This document shows positions 41,126 to 50,631 of a stretch of DNA of 64,000 nt, piece after piece. Origin of the DNA: Mycolicibacterium moriokaense (GTDB lineage: Bacteria; Actinomycetota; Actinomycetes; Mycobacteriales; Mycobacteriaceae). The stretch spans positions 1 through 64,000 of the forward strand of contig NZ_QQBJ01000014.1 in NCBI RefSeq assembly GCF_003347205.1, in the 5' to 3' direction. Made by a program: the position numbers and the translations under genes. The notes under the pieces were generated by a model. It saw only the letters and a program-made list of their open reading frames with translations. It ran no database searches and was not told where the DNA came from. The first letter of the stretch is position 1, and each line of letters opens with the position of its first letter.

Positions 41126-41464
41126 GTGCGGAAGTGGGCGCTGCTCGGTGCGGCGATCATTGTTGAGGTGGCGGCCACGCTGTCGTTGCGCGCCTCGCAG
41201 GACCATTCGGCCTGGCTGGTTGTGGTGGTGGCGGGCTACGCCGGCGCGTTCGTGTTGCTGACGCTGGTGCTTCGTGCGGGGCTGTCCATCGGTGTCGCAT
41301 ACGGGATCTGGGGCGCGCTGGGCACCGCGGGGACAGCGGTGCTGGCCGCCGTGATCTTCGGCGACCCGTTCACCTGGCCCATCGTGGCGGGCATCGGGCT
41401 GATCATCGCCGGGGTGCTGCTCGTCGAACTCGGTGCCCGGCACTCCGACGAGGTCGCGCCGTGA
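41126..41464 (+). CDS. SMR efflux pump subunit 1
   Basis: A 112-residue, four-helix small multidrug resistance protein. The essential membrane Glu is Glu14 (IIVEVAATLSLRAS), with GVAYGIWGALGTAG in helix 3 and GIGLIIAGVLLVELG in helix 4. GTG start. It overlaps the next SMR gene by GTGA, typical of paired SMR genes whose products form an antiparallel heterodimer. Substrate could be quaternary ammonium compounds or a metabolite. Confidence 0.92.
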   Translation: MRKWALLGAAIIVEVAATLSLRASQDHSAWLVVVVAGYAGAFVLLTLVLRAGLSIGVAYGIWGALGTAGTAVLAAVIFGDPFTWPIVAGIGLIIAGVLLVELGARHSDEVAP

Positions 41465-41787
41465 CGTGGGCGACGTTGGCGGGCGCCATCTTGTTCGAGG
41501 TGTTCGGAACACTCGCGCTGCGGGCCTCGGAGGGCTTCCGGAAGCGGATCTGGATCATCCCCGTCACGATCGGCTATCTCGCGTCGTTCTACCTGTTGTG
41601 GCTGACGTTGGCCCTCGGCATGCACGTCGGCATCGCCTACGGTGTCTGGACCGCGTGCGGGGTGGCTCTCGTCGCGCTCGCGGCGAAGGTCCTCTTCGAT
41701 GAGCCGTTGACGTGGCTGATGGGTCTGGGCATCGCCCTGATCGTGGGCGGCGTGTTGACTATCGAGATGGCCGCCGCGGCGGGCTGA
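41461..41787 (+). CDS. SMR efflux pump subunit 2
   Basis: A 108-residue partner of the preceding pump. Glu13 is conserved (AILFEVFGTLALRAS), with GIAYGVWTACGVAL in helix 3 and GIALIVGGVLTIEM in helix 4. GTG start inside the upstream stop ensures coupled translation. Its 3' end overlaps the convergent MFS gene by 29 bp. Confidence 0.92.
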   Translation: MTWATLAGAILFEVFGTLALRASEGFRKRIWIIPVTIGYLASFYLLWLTLALGMHVGIAYGVWTACGVALVALAAKVLFDEPLTWLMGLGIALIVGGVLTIEMAAAAG

Positions 41788-42961
41788 GGGCCACGGCGAG
41801 CAGCATCGTGGCCACGCCGGCGAGCGGCACCACCAGCAGCCCGACCCGCAGGCTGGTCGCGTCGGCGATGAGCCCGACGACCGGCGGCGAGGACACGAAG
41901 CCCACCCGCATCAGCCAGGTCACCACCGTCAGACCCGTGCCCGCCCGCAGGCCCGGCAGCTGGTCGGCAGCGTGCATGGCCGCCGGCACCAGGGTGGACA
42001 CCCCGAGCCCCGCGGCGGCGAAACCGGCAACGGTGCCTGCGAAACTGGGAAACGCGAGTGCGGCGCCCATGCCTGCGGCGGTGACGAACCCGCCGGCTCT
42101 GGCCACCGCCCGCTCGCCGAACCTGTCGACGAGCCTGTCGCCGACCGTGCGGCCGACGAACTGGGCCCCGACCATCGCGATGTAGCCGGATACCGCGATC
42201 GCGCCCGGGGCGCCCAGGCCGTCGCGCAAATAGACTGTGGCCCAAGAGCTTGCGGCGTCCTCGACCACCGCCCCGGCGATCGCGATGAACACCAGCGCGA
42301 GCAACGTCGCATACACACCGAAGCCGGGTCGTCCCTCGGTGTCCGGCGCCGTCGACCGGCGATCGTCTTCGTCCGGGCCGCGCAGCAGGAAGGGATAGGC
42401 GGCCAGCACCACCGCGCTGAACAGCACCGCCGAGATGGCCAGGTGCGTCGTCCGCGGGATGTGCAGCGCGATCGCGGCCGCGCCCATCGAGCCGCCGAGG
42501 ACCGCACCCGCCGACCAGACCGCGTGCAGCGAGTTGATGATGGAGCGTCCGTAGCCCCGCTGCAGACGCAGGGCGTGAGCGTTCTGTCCGACATCGGTGA
42601 TGGCATCGGATGCGCCCGCGATGAAGAGCGCCGAGGCCAGCGCCACGGCGGACGGCGCCAACGCGGCGGCGAACACGAACACCGCGATTCCGATGCTGCC
42701 CGCCGCCGCGACCCGCGAGGACCGATAGCGCCGGATGAGGGTGGCCGCGGCGGGCCCGGCGACCAGGGCGCCCGCCGAGAACGCGGCGATCGCGACACCG
42801 TAAGCCGCGTTCGACAACCCCAGATCGGCCTTGATCTCGGGATAGCGCGGCAGCAGGTTGGCGAACAGCGCCCCGTTGGTCAGGAACAACGCCGCAACAG
42901 CGGCCCTGGCGCGCCTGTTGCGCACTGTGACGCCGCTGTCGTCGAGCCGTCGCAGCGCCAT
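41759..42961 (-). CDS. MFS transporter
   Basis: A 400-residue major-facilitator permease with about 12 helices, starting VRNRRARAAVAALFLTNGALFANLLPRYPEIKADLGL and containing the AGASDAITDVGQNAHALRLQ segment typical of the FucP/sugar-like MFS subgroup found in actinobacteria. The substrate is unknown. The ATG at 42961 is preferred; the frame continues upstream only as antisense to the lysA paralog. Divergent from that gene over 60 bp. Confidence 0.88.
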   Translation of the reverse strand: MALRRLDDSGVTVRNRRARAAVAALFLTNGALFANLLPRYPEIKADLGLSNAAYGVAIAAFSAGALVAGPAAATLIRRYRSSRVAAAGSIGIAVFVFAAALAPSAVALASALFIAGASDAITDVGQNAHALRLQRGYGRSIINSLHAVWSAGAVLGGSMGAAAIALHIPRTTHLAISAVLFSAVVLAAYPFLLRGPDEDDRRSTAPDTEGRPGFGVYATLLALVFIAIAGAVVEDAASSWATVYLRDGLGAPGAIAVSGYIAMVGAQFVGRTVGDRLVDRFGERAVARAGGFVTAAGMGAALAFPSFAGTVAGFAAAGLGVSTLVPAAMHAADQLPGLRAGTGLTVVTWLMRVGFVSSPPVVGLIADATSLRVGLLVVPLAGVATMLLAVALSPPRRPSR

Positions 42962-43021
42962 GCGCACCGACGTTACCGACGAGTCGCCCGCCACAAGGCC
43001 TGCGGAGTGGGACGCTGAGGC

Positions 43022-44296
43022 ATGCGCACCGAGCCGACCGCCGAGGACCTGCTGAGCCTGTTCCCGCCGGGGACCCGAACCGACGCGGACGGCACCGTTG
43101 TGGTCGGCGGCTGCCGGCTCGACGACCTGGCCGCCGAGTTCGGCACCCCCGCCATCGTCGTCGCGGAGGAGGCGCTGCGGAACCGGGCGCGCGCCTACCT
43201 CGAAGCGTTCCGCAGCCGTTGGCCCCGTTGCGATCTGGCTTTCGCGTCGAAGTCGTTCCCGTGCACGGCGGTGCAGCGGGTCATGGTCGAGGAGGGCCTT
43301 CACCTCGACGTGGCCGGCGGCGGCGAGATCCTCACCGCGCTCAAGGCCGGCGCCGACCCGGCCCGGCTGGTGATGCACGGCAACGCCAAGACCGACGAGG
43401 AACTCGAGCTGGCGGTCGAGCACGGCGTCGGGCTGGTGGTCGTCGACAACTTCGACGACATCGACCGGCTCGAACGCATCGTCCCGCGCGGTCGTCGGCA
43501 GCGCTGTCTGGTCAGGGTGATCCCCGGTGTGGAGGCCGCCACCCACGCCTCGCAGGCGACCGGGCACGCAGGTTCGAAGTTCGGCCTGCTGCCCGACGCC
43601 GCCCGGGACGCGATCCGGCGGATCGAGCGCAGTTCGGTGCTGCGGCTGGACGGCGTGCACACCCATGTCGGGTCCCAGCTGCTCAACGTCGAACAACTGG
43701 CCGAAGCCGTGGCGCCGATCGCGAAGCTCGGCACGTTCGAGACCTACGATCTGGGCGGCGGGCTCGGCGTGCGCTACACCTACGGCGAGCACCCGCCGAC
43801 CGTCGACGACTACGCCGAGGCCATGGTGTCGCAGGCGCGCGAACTGCTACCCGCGGACAGCCGCATCATCATCGAGCCCGGCCGCAGCATGGTCGCAAAG
43901 AGTGCCTGCACGGTGTACCGCATCACGACCATCAAGCGCGGCGCGGTGACCCATGTCGCGGTCGACGGCGGGATGGGCGACAACCTCGAGGTGTCACTGA
44001 CCGGCCAGCGCTTCGAGGCGGCGCTGGTCGATCGCGTCGGCGGCGACGGTGAGACGGTCAGCGTGGTGGGACGCCACTGCGAATCCGGCGACCAACTCGT
44101 CGACCGCATCGCGCTACGCGAGCCCGCGATCGGCGACCTGCTCGCCGTGCCGGTCACCGGCGCGTACTGCTACACGATGTCCAATCAGTACAACGGGGCT
44201 CGGCGCGTGCCGGTGGTGTTCGCGGCCGACGGCACGGCCCGGCTGGTGGTCCGCCGGGACACGTGGGAGGACTTGTTGAGCCGCGATGTCGGTTAA
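43022..44296 (+). CDS. Diaminopimelate decarboxylase-family protein
   Basis: A 424-residue fold-type III PLP decarboxylase. The PLP Lys77 is in LAFASKSFPC, the glycine-rich phosphate loop is DLGGGLGV near 243, EPGRSMV follows, and the partner active-site residues are Cys353/Glu354 in RHCESGD and Tyr382. All LysA catalytic residues are present, so it may make lysine from meso-DAP. A mycobacterial genome normally carries its main lysA elsewhere beside thrA/hom, so this is probably a second, specialised copy; other amino-acid decarboxylase or amino-acyl substrates are possible. Confidence 0.85.
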   Translation: MRTEPTAEDLLSLFPPGTRTDADGTVVVGGCRLDDLAAEFGTPAIVVAEEALRNRARAYLEAFRSRWPRCDLAFASKSFPCTAVQRVMVEEGLHLDVAGGGEILTALKAGADPARLVMHGNAKTDEELELAVEHGVGLVVVDNFDDIDRLERIVPRGRRQRCLVRVIPGVEAATHASQATGHAGSKFGLLPDAARDAIRRIERSSVLRLDGVHTHVGSQLLNVEQLAEAVAPIAKLGTFETYDLGGGLGVRYTYGEHPPTVDDYAEAMVSQARELLPADSRIIIEPGRSMVAKSACTVYRITTIKRGAVTHVAVDGGMGDNLEVSLTGQRFEAALVDRVGGDGETVSVVGRHCESGDQLVDRIALREPAIGDLLAVPVTGAYCYTMSNQYNGARRVPVVFAADGTARLVVRRDTWEDLLSRDVG

Positions 44297-44325
44297 GAAG
44301 GCGCAAACCGGGCAAGATTGACCCC

Positions 44326-46461
44326 ATGGTCGAAACCGCGTCGTCGCTAGGCGAACTTGCTCGCCGCTACGGTGTCGCCACCGGGTATGACGACTGGACG
44401 GGCCAACGCGTCGAGGTGTCGGAGAACACGCTGGTGGCGGTGCTGGCAGCGCTCGGGGTGTCCGCCACCACCGACGACGAGCGGGTGGCCGCGCTGGCCG
44501 CCCACGACCGCGAGTACTGGAGCCGCAGCCTGCCGCCGACGATCGTCACCCGCGCCGACGCCGAGACGTCGTTCTGGGTGCACGTCACCCACGGCGACCC
44601 GGTCGGGCTCTGGATCCGGCTGGAGGACGGCAGTGTGCGCGCGGGCATGCGTCAGCTCGAGAACCACACTCCCCCATACGAACTCGACGACCAGCTGATC
44701 GGCGAGGCCACCTTCGAGCTGCCGGGTGATCTGCCGCTCGGCTACCACAGGCTCTACATCCAGGCGGGCTCATCGGAGTCGAGCACACCGTTGATCGTGG
44801 TGCCCGCCAAGCTCGAGCTGCCGCCGCGGCTCGGCGCCAAGCGGACATGGGGGCTTGCCACCCAGCTCTACAGCGTGCAGTCCAAAAGATCATGGGGCGT
44901 CGGCGATTTGACCGACCTGACCGATCTCGCGGTCTGGTCGGCGGCCAACCACGGGGCCGGATACATTCTGGTCAACCCGCTGCACGCGGCGGCGCCGGTC
45001 GCGCCGATGGAGCCGTCGCCGTACCTGCCGACCTCCCGCCGCTACGTCAACCCGCTGTACCTGCGGCCGGAGATGATCCCCGAGTTCGCCGAGGTGCGCA
45101 GGCGCGGCCGCATTCGCAGGGCCCGGCTGGAACTGCAGGAGAACGCGCGCAACACGGAGCTGATCGATCGGGACGCCGCGTGGCGGGCAAAGCGCGACGT
45201 GCTGGAAAGCGTGTACCGGGTCAAGCGATCCGCCGGCAGGCAGCTGGCCTACGAGGCGTTCCGCGAGCGCGAAGGCAGCAGCCTCGACGACTTCGCGGTG
45301 TGGTGCGCACTCGCCGAGCGACACGGCCCGAACTGGCATCGCTGGCCGAAGAAATACTCCGGCCCCACCCGCCCCGCGGTCGCCGACTTCGCCGCCAAGC
45401 ATCCCGAAGCCGTGGACTTTCACCGCTGGTTGCAGTGGCAACTCGACGATCAGCTGGCGACCGCCCAGTCGACGGCGATGCGGGCAGGCATGGAACTCGG
45501 CATCATGCACGACCTCGCCGTCGGAGTGGACCCGAACGGCGCGGACGCCTGGGCGATGCGCGACGTCCTCGCGCTCGGCGTCACCGCGGGCGCGCCACCG
45601 GACGAGTTCAATCAGCTGGGCCAGGATTGGTCGCAGCCGCCGTGGCGACCCGACCAGCTCGTCGACCGCGGCTATGCGCCGTTTCGCGCCATGGTCAACG
45701 CGATCCTCAGACACGCGAGCGGCATCCGGGTCGACCACATCATCGGGCTGTTCCGGCTGTGGTGGATCCCGAAGGGCGCGCCGCCGACCGAGGGCACCTA
45801 CGTCCGATACGACCACGAGGCGATGATCGGCATCCTCGCGCTGGAGGCCCACCGCGCCGAAGCGGTCGTGGTCGGCGAGGACCTCGGCACGGTGGAACCC
45901 TGGGTGCGCGACTACCTGGCGCGCCGCGGCCTGCTGGGCACCTCGATCCTGTGGTTCGAGCTGGACCGCGACGGTGCCGGCGGGCCCCTTCCCGCGCAGC
46001 GCTGGCGGGAATACTGCCTGTCCTCGGTCACCACCCACGACCTGCCGCCCACCGCCGGCTACCTGGCCGGCGAGCATGTCCGGCTGCGCGCCGAGCTGGA
46101 CTTGCTGACCAGGCCGGTCGAGGAGGAACTGGCCGACGACCGGGCCGAGCAGGCGGCATGGGTCGACGAGTTGCGCCGGGTCGGGTTGCTCGGTGAGAAA
46201 CCGGGCGTCGACGAGACGGTGCTGGCGTTGTACCGCTACCTCGGCCGCACCCCCTCGCGGCTGCTCGGCCTGTCACTCGCCGACGCCGTCGGCGAGATGC
46301 GCACCCAGAACCAGCCGGGCACCACCGACGAATACCCGAACTGGCGCGTCCCGCTGGGCGGCCCCGACGGCCGCCGCCTGCTGCTGGAGGACGTGTTCAC
46401 CGACCCCCACGCGGCCGCCCTCTGCGATGCCCTGCGCAACGCGATGAGCTCGCAGATGTAA
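44326..46461 (+). CDS. malQ: 4-alpha-glucanotransferase
   Basis: A 711-residue GH77 amylomaltase that transfers glucan segments in glycogen/maltose metabolism. An N-terminal extension (about 1-160) precedes the barrel, as in actinobacterial MalQ. Catalytic motifs: IRVDHIIGLFRLWWIP (nucleophile Asp), VGEDLGTVEPWV (acid/base Glu) and VTTHDLPPTAGY. The ATG is 29 bp after the decarboxylase stop. In M. tuberculosis malQ (Rv1781c) sits beside ESX-5; no ESX genes are present here. Confidence 0.95.
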   Translation: MVETASSLGELARRYGVATGYDDWTGQRVEVSENTLVAVLAALGVSATTDDERVAALAAHDREYWSRSLPPTIVTRADAETSFWVHVTHGDPVGLWIRLEDGSVRAGMRQLENHTPPYELDDQLIGEATFELPGDLPLGYHRLYIQAGSSESSTPLIVVPAKLELPPRLGAKRTWGLATQLYSVQSKRSWGVGDLTDLTDLAVWSAANHGAGYILVNPLHAAAPVAPMEPSPYLPTSRRYVNPLYLRPEMIPEFAEVRRRGRIRRARLELQENARNTELIDRDAAWRAKRDVLESVYRVKRSAGRQLAYEAFREREGSSLDDFAVWCALAERHGPNWHRWPKKYSGPTRPAVADFAAKHPEAVDFHRWLQWQLDDQLATAQSTAMRAGMELGIMHDLAVGVDPNGADAWAMRDVLALGVTAGAPPDEFNQLGQDWSQPPWRPDQLVDRGYAPFRAMVNAILRHASGIRVDHIIGLFRLWWIPKGAPPTEGTYVRYDHEAMIGILALEAHRAEAVVVGEDLGTVEPWVRDYLARRGLLGTSILWFELDRDGAGGPLPAQRWREYCLSSVTTHDLPPTAGYLAGEHVRLRAELDLLTRPVEEELADDRAEQAAWVDELRRVGLLGEKPGVDETVLALYRYLGRTPSRLLGLSLADAVGEMRTQNQPGTTDEYPNWRVPLGGPDGRRLLLEDVFTDPHAAALCDALRNAMSSQM

Positions 46462-46505
46462 CGCCAAGGCCGTCGTCACCGGTTTCACATTTGTCACCGC
46501 TGCGA

Positions 46506-46511
46506 TATGTT
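46506..46511 (+). promoter_or_regulatory. Candidate -10 for small secreted protein
   Basis: TATGTT fits TANNNT about 28 nt before the GTG of the small secreted protein, leaving a short leader that contains its TAGGGAG ribosome binding site. Confidence 0.35.
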
Positions 46512-46538
46512 CGGCGCACCGATATAGGGAGTACTCAC

Positions 46539-46949
46539 GTGAAAAAGCTCGTCGTCCTAGGGGCAAGCGCGGTCGCCGCGAGCACGATAGGCCTGCTCAG
46601 TGCGGGGCCCGCCAGTTCCGACCCGGTGAACCCGAATCAGATGAACGTGATCGGCGAACCGTATTACAAGGCCGTGAAGATCCTGCACGGCATGGGCGTC
46701 AGCACCAGCTTCGGCGGATCGGTCGGAAGCGCCCTGCCGCAGGCGCAGTGCATGGTGACCAGCCAGAAGGCCGGCGGTTCCAAGATGATTCTCAACCTCG
46801 ACTGCACCGAGGAAGCCGCGCAGGAGATGGCAGACAACGGCAGCATGCCGTCTCAGGGAACGGCTCCCGGCGGTGTTCGCGACAACACGATCAGGCCACC
46901 GCAGATCCCGATCAGCCAGGGCGCCCCCGCGCCCGCACCCGCCGGCTAG
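46539..46949 (+). CDS. Small secreted conserved protein
   Basis: A 136-residue protein with a signal peptide (MKKLVVLGASAVAASTIGLL...ASS-DP). The mature part has NVIGEPYYKAVKILHGMGVST, loosely reminiscent of a PASTA-like unit, then two cysteines (in AQCMVTS and NLDCTEE) that could form one disulfide, and a Pro-rich C-terminus. The function is unknown. GTG start with TAGGGAG 6-8 nt upstream. Transcribed alone between malQ and the metal-hydrolase pair. Confidence 0.75.
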   Translation: MKKLVVLGASAVAASTIGLLSAGPASSDPVNPNQMNVIGEPYYKAVKILHGMGVSTSFGGSVGSALPQAQCMVTSQKAGGSKMILNLDCTEEAAQEMADNGSMPSQGTAPGGVRDNTIRPPQIPISQGAPAPAPAG

Positions 46950-46960
46950 CGGCGATCGGC

Positions 46961-46977
46961 GCTGGCCTTCGGCCGGC
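46961..46977 (+). terminator. Short hairpin after secreted-protein gene
   Basis: GCTGGCC and GGCCGGC pair (one G-U) around TTC, 12 bp past the stop. Stem is GC-rich without a U-tract. Confidence 0.35.
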
Positions 46978-47144
46978 GACGCCAAGACTCATATCCCGGG
47001 CAACTGCTCGCGGATTGCCCGGTTCAGTGCATCGCCGATGCCCTCCATGCCGGTCATGTTGAACAGAGCTCAGCTATCCGGGACCTGCGTTCCCACCTAC
47101 TGGCCGTAGACTCACCCCAGCACACCGGAGGGGAGCCAACCGCA

Positions 47145-48044
47145 ATGCTGCGACCACGCCGTTTCGAGCAGGAAGTCGATCCCGGCCCCGTTGCGATCCA
47201 GGCCCGCAAGGTGCACTTCGACGCCGCCGACGTGCCGCTGCACTGGATTCCGGGCCATCCCGTGGCATCCAACGTGGTGAGCCTGCTCAACGTCGTGCTG
47301 CCCGCCGCCGAGCGCTGGTTCGTCGAGACCTTCAACGAGGCCTTGCCGCTGGTGCGCGATCCCCGGTTGGCCGAGGACATGCGGGGCTTCATCGGGCAAG
47401 AAGCCACCCACGCCGACGTGCACGAGCGAATGCTGCACGAATACATGGAAGTCAACGGCATCGACCCGAAACCGATGCTGGACCAGATCGAGTTCCTGTT
47501 CGCCAAGACGCTGGCGCCGTCGACGTCGCCGGACCCGAGGCGCAGGCTCAACCATCTCTGCGACCGGCTGTGGTTCATCGCGGCGATCGAGCACTACACC
47601 GCCGTGCTCGGCGACTTCGCGCTGAACTGCGCGTGGGACGACCACGGTGCCGACCCGACGATGGTCGACCTGTTCCGCTGGCACGGCAGCGAGGAGGTCG
47701 AGCACCGCAACGTCGCCCACGATGTCGCGGTCTACTTCCACGACAGCTACTTCGACCGCATCCGCGCGATGTCGATGGCGGTGCTGGCGATCATCGTGTT
47801 CTTCCAGCGGACGGCCTGGTTCCTGGTGAAGTCCGACCCCGGCACCGACATCGGCTGGTGGCGGTTCAACCGACTGCGGATGCGCGACTCCAAACTCGGG
47901 CTGCTGCCCAGGTACCGCAAGCTGTTCGGCTCGAACACAGCGATGTACTTTCGGCCGGGATTCACCCCGGACGAGATGGGTTCCACGGCACAGGCGGTCG
48001 CCTACCTCGCCAGCTCCCCCGCCGCCCGCGCCGCGCACCTTTGA
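47145..48044 (+). CDS. Predicted metal-dependent hydrolase (PF10118 type)
   Basis: A 299-residue mostly helical protein with ferritin-like spacing of acidic and His residues: E in VETFNEALP, EATHADVHE, AAIEHYTAV, and WHGSEEVEHRNVAHD. The family is annotated as predicted metal-dependent hydrolase, but its Glu/His pattern is that of a di-iron helical bundle, so an oxygenase is also possible. GGAGGGGAG lies before the ATG. Its stop overlaps the next ATG (TGATG), tying it to a ferredoxin reductase that could feed it electrons. Confidence 0.82.
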   Translation: MLRPRRFEQEVDPGPVAIQARKVHFDAADVPLHWIPGHPVASNVVSLLNVVLPAAERWFVETFNEALPLVRDPRLAEDMRGFIGQEATHADVHERMLHEYMEVNGIDPKPMLDQIEFLFAKTLAPSTSPDPRRRLNHLCDRLWFIAAIEHYTAVLGDFALNCAWDDHGADPTMVDLFRWHGSEEVEHRNVAHDVAVYFHDSYFDRIRAMSMAVLAIIVFFQRTAWFLVKSDPGTDIGWWRFNRLRMRDSKLGLLPRYRKLFGSNTAMYFRPGFTPDEMGSTAQAVAYLASSPAARAAHL

Positions 48045-49150
48045 TGGCGACTTCCGACCGTTACCGCGATGTGCCGCCCAGCATTTCGGGCCGCTGGCGC
48101 CACGACGTCGTGGTGGGCATCGCCGATGCTTCCGTGGCCGCGCTGTGGGCCATCTCCGGTGTCATCAGGAAAATGAAGCCGCCGGTCGACTCGAACCGGC
48201 TGACAGCGCTGACGGTGGTCGACCGGCAGGTGGTGGCACACGACCAGGACGTGGTGGCGCTGACGCTGTCGGCCGCCGACGGCGCGCCATTGCCGCGCTG
48301 GCATCCCGGTGCCCACCTGGACATCGCGCTGCCGAGCGGCCGGCTGCGCCAGTACTCGCTGTGCGGTGACCCCGACGACGTCGGCACCTACCGGATCGCC
48401 GTGCGCCGGATCGTCGCCGGCGGCGGCGGATCGATCGAAGTCCACGACGACCTCGGGGTCGGAGCCACGCTGGGCACGCACGGCCCGCGCAACGCCTTCC
48501 CGCTGACCGTGCCCGGCTACGGCTCGCCGACGCAGCGATTCCGGTTCATCGCGGGCGGCATCGGCATCACGCCGATCCTGCCGATGCTGGCGCGCGCCGA
48601 GCGGCTGGGCGTGAACTGGTCGATGGTGTACGCCGGCCGCAGCCGCGCCAGCTTGCCGTTCATCGACGAGGTGAGCCGCTTCGGTGAGCGCATCGACATC
48701 CGCACCGACGACGTCGGCGGGGTGCCGAGCGCCGATGAGTTGCTCGGCGACTGCAGCGACGGCACCACGGTGTACGCGTGCGGCCCCGCACCGATGCTGA
48801 CGGCGATCCGCGCGAGGCTGGCCGGGCGCGACAACGTCGAGTTGCACTTCGAACGCTTCGCTGCGCCGCCGGTGGTCGACGGTCGGGAGTTCACTGTCCG
48901 CGTTGCCTCGACCGGCCAGGAGATCGTCGTCGGCGCCGACGAGACACTGCTGAGCGCGCTGCGACGGTCGCGCGTCGCGGCGGCCTACTCGTGTCAGCAG
49001 GGCTTCTGCGGCACTTGCCGGACCCGGGTGCTCGCCGGTGCGGTCGACCATCGCGACACGTTGCTCACCGAGCCGGAACGTGCCGGCGGGATGATGCTCG
49101 TCTGCATTTCCCGCGCGGCGAACGGGGAGCGTCTCACTTTGGATTTGTAG
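48044..49150 (+). CDS. Phthalate-dioxygenase-reductase-like flavo-iron-sulfur protein
   Basis: A 368-residue electron-transfer protein: FMN/FAD domain (RQYSLCGDP near 105), NAD(P)H domain ([14 protein letters not shown] and [10 protein letters not shown]), and a C-terminal plant-type 2Fe-2S domain (CQQGFCGTC plus a later Cys in LVCIS). It should pass electrons from NAD(P)H to an oxygenase, and the coupled upstream metal protein is the obvious candidate. Operon of two, followed 20 bp later by the kinase gene. Confidence 0.92.
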   Translation: MATSDRYRDVPPSISGRWRHDVVVGIADASVAALWAISGVIRKMKPPVDSNRLTALTVVDRQVVAHDQDVVALTLSAADGAPLPRWHPGAHLDIALPSGRLRQYSLCGDPDDVGTYRIAVRRIVAGGGGSIEVHDDLGVGATLGTHGPRNAFPLTVPGYGSPTQRFRFIAGGIGITPILPMLARAERLGVNWSMVYAGRSRASLPFIDEVSRFGERIDIRTDDVGGVPSADELLGDCSDGTTVYACGPAPMLTAIRARLAGRDNVELHFERFAAPPVVDGREFTVRVASTGQEIVVGADETLLSALRRSRVAAAYSCQQGFCGTCRTRVLAGAVDHRDTLLTEPERAGGMMLVCISRAANGERLTLDL

Positions 49151-49170
49151 TCCGTCTGTACTATGCGGCC

Positions 49171-50613
49171 ATGCCGTTAGCCGCTGGTCAGACCTTCGCG
49201 GGCTACACGATCGTGCGGCTGCTCGGATCCGGCGGCATGGGCGAGGTTTACCTCGCCGAACACCCACGTCTACCCCGGCGCGATGCGCTCAAAGTGCTGC
49301 CCGCCGACGTCTGCGCCGACCACGAGTACCGGGAAAGGTTCAACCGCGAAGCCGATATCGCCGCGACGCTGTGGCATCCGAACATCGTCGGCGTGCACGA
49401 CCGCGGCGACGTGGACGGGCAGATCTGGATCTCGATGGACTACGTGGACGGGACGGACGCGGCGGAGTTGCTGCGCGACCGGTACCCCGACGGGATGCCC
49501 AAGGAGGAAGTCCTCAACATCGTCACGTCCGTCGGCGAGGCCCTCGACTACGCCCATCAGCAGGGCCTGCTGCACCGCGACGTCAAGCCGGCGAACATCA
49601 TGATCACCGATCCGGCGGCGGGCGAGCAGCGAGTCATGCTGGGCGACTTCGGTATCGCCAGGAGGGTCGACGACTCCAGCAACCTGACGGCGACGAACAT
49701 GACGGTGGGCACGGTGTTCTACGCCGCGCCCGAACAGCTGATGGGCGAGGACCTCGACGGGCGGGCCGACCAGTACGCGCTGGCGGCGACCGCCTTTCAT
49801 CTGCTCAGCGGATCGCCGCCGTTTCACCATTCCAACCCCACGGTGGTGATCAGCCAGCACCTGACCGCCTCGCCACCAGCGCTCGCCGATCGGCGCCCGG
49901 AGTTGTCGGCGCTCGACCCGGTCCTTGGCAAGGCGTTGTCGAAGGATCCGAAGGACCGGTTCAACAGCTGCGTGGACTTCGCGCGGGCGCTGGCCCACCG
50001 ACTCGGCGTCGAACCGGCGGTCGACAACGAGCGCACCGAGGCGTCGATCCCGATCGTGGCCAGGTCGCGAGGCGGCAGGCACGAGGCCCGACAACCGCCG
50101 CGGCGCAGATACCTGCGCCCCGCCATCATCGTGCCCGCGATTCTGGCGGCGCTGCTGCTGATCGCGATCGCTCTGGTGTTGGTGCAGTTCCGCGAGATCG
50201 AGCGGCTGCTGAACGACACCTACACGCCGCCGCCGTCGCCGCCGCCCGCCACCTCGCCGCAGGCCCTACCGCCACCGCCGCCACCACCCCCGTCGACGAC
50301 GACGGTCACCACCTCCGCAACGGCGGCTCCGGCCGCAGCGGTGGTCGGAGCCAACTGCTCGCCGGTCGGCGCCACCGCGATCACGGCCAACGGCAACACC
50401 GTCTACTGCTCCACCCTGCAGTCCACCGGCGCCTCGATCTGGTCGACCAGCCAGGGTGAGGTACCTGCCCCGACGGTCACGGTCACCACCGACGCCACCG
50501 ACGAGCCGCTGCCCTTCCAAGAGGAGACACCGGTGCGGGTGTGCATGCAGGAGACAGGCCGGACGCGGCGGGAGTGCCGTGAGGCGATCCGCGCCAGCAA
50601 CGAAGGCGGCTGA
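49171..50613 (+). CDS. pknF: Ser/Thr protein kinase, PknF type
   Basis: A 480-residue membrane kinase. Glycine loop GSGGMGEVY, Lys41, catalytic HRDVKPAN (Asp137), DFG at 159-161, and activation-loop Thr173/175/178 are in place. One membrane helix is at about 317-340, then a Pro/Thr-rich linker and an extracytoplasmic domain with four Cys (NCSPVG, VYCST, RVCMQ, RRECRE). The opening [20 protein letters not shown] and the C-terminal [20 protein letters not shown] closely match PknF (Rv1746). In M. tuberculosis it neighbours its ABC-transporter substrate Rv1747, which is absent next to it here. Confidence 0.9.
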   Translation: MPLAAGQTFAGYTIVRLLGSGGMGEVYLAEHPRLPRRDALKVLPADVCADHEYRERFNREADIAATLWHPNIVGVHDRGDVDGQIWISMDYVDGTDAAELLRDRYPDGMPKEEVLNIVTSVGEALDYAHQQGLLHRDVKPANIMITDPAAGEQRVMLGDFGIARRVDDSSNLTATNMTVGTVFYAAPEQLMGEDLDGRADQYALAATAFHLLSGSPPFHHSNPTVVISQHLTASPPALADRRPELSALDPVLGKALSKDPKDRFNSCVDFARALAHRLGVEPAVDNERTEASIPIVARSRGGRHEARQPPRRRYLRPAIIVPAILAALLLIAIALVLVQFREIERLLNDTYTPPPSPPPATSPQALPPPPPPPPSTTTVTTSATAAPAAAVVGANCSPVGATAITANGNTVYCSTLQSTGASIWSTSQGEVPAPTVTVTTDATDEPLPFQEETPVRVCMQETGRTRRECREAIRASNEGG

Positions 50614-50631
50614 GCGGGCGCTGAGAACGAC

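Noticed and set aside
42962-43792. Extended N-terminus of the MFS transporter
   Set aside because: The frame is open only because it lies antisense to the diaminopimelate-decarboxylase paralog; the helices start after the ATG at 42961.
44326-46461. Expecting an ESX-5 locus next to malQ
   Set aside because: No PE/PPE, Ecc or EsxAB-like genes are visible on either side in this window.
46989-47057. 22-codon minus-strand frame MTGMEGIGDALNRAIREQLP...
   Set aside because: It reads like a protein C-terminus and could be a gene remnant, but it is too short to support without homologs.
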